This document shows positions 7,047 through 9,064 of a stretch of 9,064 bases of DNA, piece after piece. Under the pieces are notes generated by a model. That model did no database searches. It was not told the origin of the DNA and saw nothing but the letters and a program-made list of their open reading frames with translations. The position numbers and the translations under genes are program-made. The DNA is from Anaerolineaceae bacterium (GTDB taxonomy: Bacteria > Chloroflexota > Anaerolineae > Anaerolineales > Anaerolineaceae): NCBI GenBank assembly GCA_003448875.1, contig DLXG01000187.1:1-9064 (forward strand), read 5' to 3'. The first letter of the stretch is position 1. Each line of letters opens with the position of its first letter.

Positions 7047-7964
7047 ATGACTGATCAATTGGAAGTTCCAGCAAACAAACCATTTGATGAACGGATTGAA
7101 GAGCATGTTGAAGAAGAAAGCGAGCCAGTTGCTCCACAGGACAGACCAATGCGGGCTGTTTTTCCCGTGCTTGAAGGGGAAGAGGTTAAGCAAGACTTGA
7201 AAATGGACGAGTTTATTACAGTGGAGCGGATTCAAGCCTTGCATGAGCGTGCCAGCCATGCGCTTGAGAGAATTAAGGGAGAAGTCAATAAGGTCGAACT
7301 GGCTGGTCAGTTGTTTGACCAGATTCAACGCGCCCGCCAGTTGTTATTTGAAGCAAGAGAAAACTTTGAAGAAGCCGAACGATTAATTGTGGAGGTGGAG
7401 CACCGTTTGGATTTCATTCAAAGGGTTAAACAGGCTTCCCGTACAGTTGGTCTAAGGCTATTTGGTTATGAGCTTTTGATATTTATTGCCTTGATCAGCG
7501 TATTTGTGATTATCAACATTGAGCCTCAGGCTTCTCTAATCAATCAAGCCAGCCCGTTTGCATCGGTCAATCTGGTGCAATTTATTAATACTCTGTTGTG
7601 GGGTGGTTTTGGCGGTGTAGTGGGAGCCTTTTATGCTTTATGGAAACATATTGCGGCGGAACAGGACTTTGATCCTCAATATGCACTCTGGTACATTACC
7701 AATCCGCTATTGGGAATTGCCTTGGGTGCCTTTGTCTTTCTGGTATTTCAGGCGGGATTCTTTTCCCTTACCGCAGGAATGGAAGAAAATGTAACCATAC
7801 GATCAGCGTTGGTGATATATGTATTTGCCTGGGTGAGCGGCTTTAAACAAAATGTGGTTTATGAAATTGTCCGGCGAATTCTAGATGTATTTCGGGTTGA
7901 ACTGGGCAGTAAACCAGCACAGGCGGGAAAGCCCACTATACCTTCTGAAGAAGAGCAAAAATAA
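7047..7964 (+). CDS. Unrecognised membrane protein with an N-terminal coiled coil
   Basis: I do not recognise this 305-residue protein. It begins with a charged, acidic, probably disordered stretch (1-55). Next comes a long Glu/Lys/Arg-rich helix (about 57-130) with regular hydrophobic spacing, likely a coiled coil. Four probable membrane segments follow (about 140-158, 176-198, 217-240 and 250-266). The tail is short and charged, ending EEEQK. Between segments 2 and 3 lies a polar loop with aromatic residues, FDPQYALWYITNPLLG (208-223). A compact GF-K-Q-N-V-V-Y-E-I-V-R-R-I-L-D motif (265-280) follows the last segment. The long N-terminal part is probably cytoplasmic, since it is highly charged and has no signal peptide. 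The gene has its own strong promoter, is transcribed away from ftsH, and ends directly against the next gene on the other strand. No catalytic motif is visible, so a scaffolding, sensing or membrane-organising role is only a guess. Confidence 0.85.
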   Translation: MTDQLEVPANKPFDERIEEHVEEESEPVAPQDRPMRAVFPVLEGEEVKQDLKMDEFITVERIQALHERASHALERIKGEVNKVELAGQLFDQIQRARQLLFEARENFEEAERLIVEVEHRLDFIQRVKQASRTVGLRLFGYELLIFIALISVFVIINIEPQASLINQASPFASVNLVQFINTLLWGGFGGVVGAFYALWKHIAAEQDFDPQYALWYITNPLLGIALGAFVFLVFQAGFFSLTAGMEENVTIRSALVIYVFAWVSGFKQNVVYEIVRRILDVFRVELGSKPAQAGKPTIPSEEEQK

Positions 7965-9064
7965 TCACTCGCTTTTGACGGTTTGAATCGTCTGCCATGC
8001 CTGATTAATGTGAATTCGGTCATGGGTGGCAATAAAACCGAGCATTTCTTTTAATGTTGTTGGCCCGAAAATTGCGTGTCGGGCTGGTCTTTGCCACTCT
8101 TTTTCTTCTAAGTTTAATAATCTTTCCAGTATCTGACAGCGTGCTGAAACAAACCCCTCAAGGGCGGTTCTTCCGTTTTCCAGGATGCAGTTGCGTTGTT
8201 CGACCCAGCCATCAGTCATGGCAGCCGGAAGGAAAGGACGATTTTCTTTCAAAATTAGCTCAATCCGTTCCAGATTGACCTCCCGGTCAACATCTCGGAG
8301 ATGACAGAGGATCTCAGTAAAGCACCATTCTTTCGGTTCGGGGCGCTGATTCCAGAGAGGTTCTGGAAGGGTGGCTGCAAATGTATCCAGAGCAGCGGGA
8401 GTGGACTGTAAAGTAGCCAGAATGGCGGCTGTGCTGTCATAGGTTGGTACAGGCTGGTTTTGTTCAAGTGATTCGAGCCAGAATAATACGTCATCCAATC
8501 TGCCGTTCTGGCTGAGGGGATGTCTTTTATCATCTTTCTTTTTCTTGTAATTTTCGTGCAGGTAAAAGGTGGGCAAGCCAAATTGTTCTGCCGGTAGAAT
8601 ATCATCTTCGAAACTGTTACCGACCATTGCCACGGGCATTTGTGGCCAGCGTAACACAGCCAGGATTTCTGCAAAGTAGGCTGGATGGGGTTTGCAAAAG
8701 TGGAAGTTTTCGTACGTTGTAATCAGCGCAAACGGAAATCGCTCTACCGGTAAACCAGCCCATTCCAGCCGTTGTTCAATGGCGGTACGAGGAAAGAGAG
8801 GATTGGTTGCAACGACAACCTGCCAGCCCCGCTTGAAGGCTTGTTCTACCAACTGAATGGCTGTTTCTCGGGGACGTGTTAATTTTCTAAGCAGGGGAAA
8901 TTGGGTGTGATAGAATTCGTCAATTTTCTCTTTGAGGGATTGTTTGGTAACCCCTAAGGCAGGGTAAAAAATTTGATCGAAGGTGTTTTCTAATGTCCCA
9001 GCGGGCAACTTTTTGCTGAGCATTGCATAGACGGCTTGCTGCATCGCGCGCTGAAATTGAGCGG
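7965..9064 (-). CDS. HAD-superfamily hydrolase fused to a DinB domain, 5' end cut by right edge
   Basis: The frame is open through base 9064, so the true start lies outside. An in-frame ATG at 9044 is internal and should not be taken as the start. Residues here are counted from that Met. The N-terminal part is a HAD hydrolase lacking only the first motif (the DxD nucleophile), which must lie beyond the window. It has motif II VVVATNP (77-82, Thr80), motif III CKPHP (117-121, Lys118) and motif IV MVGNSFEDD (140-148). This is the layout of phosphoglycolate-phosphatase-like enzymes. From about residue 203 the protein becomes a DinB-like four-helix domain, with W-x-x-x-P-x-x-x-E-W (231-240), CHLRDVD (247-253, His248) and THDRIHINQ (340-348, His341 and His345), the usual three-histidine metal site. 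The stop TGA (7967-7965) directly adjoins the TAA of the opposite-strand membrane-protein gene. HAD substrates cannot be read from sequence, and many DinB proteins are thiol transferases or unassigned. Confidence 0.87.
   Translation of the reverse strand, partial: AQFQRAMQQAVYAMLSKKLPAGTLENTFDQIFYPALGVTKQSLKEKIDEFYHTQFPLLRKLTRPRETAIQLVEQAFKRGWQVVVATNPLFPRTAIEQRLEWAGLPVERFPFALITTYENFHFCKPHPAYFAEILAVLRWPQMPVAMVGNSFEDDILPAEQFGLPTFYLHENYKKKKDDKRHPLSQNGRLDDVLFWLESLEQNQPVPTYDSTAAILATLQSTPAALDTFAATLPEPLWNQRPEPKEWCFTEILCHLRDVDREVNLERIELILKENRPFLPAAMTDGWVEQRNCILENGRTALEGFVSARCQILERLLNLEEKEWQRPARHAIFGPTTLKEMLGFIATHDRIHINQAWQTIQTVKSE

Noticed and set aside
7925..7990. A bidirectional terminator between the membrane-protein and HAD-DinB genes
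   Set aside because: Only short imperfect repeats such as CTTCTGAAGAAG are present, with no stable stem followed by a T-run.

Overview
The window reads as ordinary chromosomal DNA of a free-living bacterium. It is dense in genes, of middling GC, and shows no mobile element, rRNA, tRNA or CRISPR. The gene styles (GlgA with the KVGGLGDV loop, FtsH, a deaminase-CYTH fusion, a HAD-DinB fusion) remind me most of Chloroflexota, class Anaerolineae. That is recognition by eye, not a phylogenetic result.

Left block, minus strand (1-3554). In transcription order: cinA (3554-2382), an amidohydrolase of the MTA/SAH-deaminase type fused to a C-terminal CYTH domain (2385-406), and the first 123 codons of glgA (369 to beyond the left edge). 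cinA and the deaminase overlap by ATGA, and glgA follows after 36 bases with a strong ribosome binding site, so the three look like one transcription unit. It mixes nucleotide or SAM by-product salvage with glycogen synthesis.

Centre, plus strand (3695-4982). yraN (TTG start) overlaps miaA, the tRNA dimethylallyltransferase. They diverge from cinA across a 140-base gap and converge on ftsH (minus, 6848-4989) with only 6 bases between stop codons. The likely Rho-independent terminator of ftsH lies inside the last 50 bases of miaA.

Right block. A 198-base divergent promoter region (6849-7046) separates ftsH from an unrecognised plus-strand membrane protein with a predicted coiled coil (7047-7964). 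Good sigma-70-type promoters are visible in both directions, and a 6+6 inverted repeat covers the ftsH -10 box. The last gene (minus, 7965 to beyond the right edge) fuses a HAD-type phosphatase domain to a DinB domain. It abuts the membrane-protein gene stop to stop with no spacer.

I found no clear new defence or mobile system. The best leads are the deaminase-CYTH fusion, the HAD-DinB fusion, the CinA protein that has lost the hallmark of its amidase half, the terminator nested in miaA, and the ftsH regulatory region with its unknown membrane neighbour.
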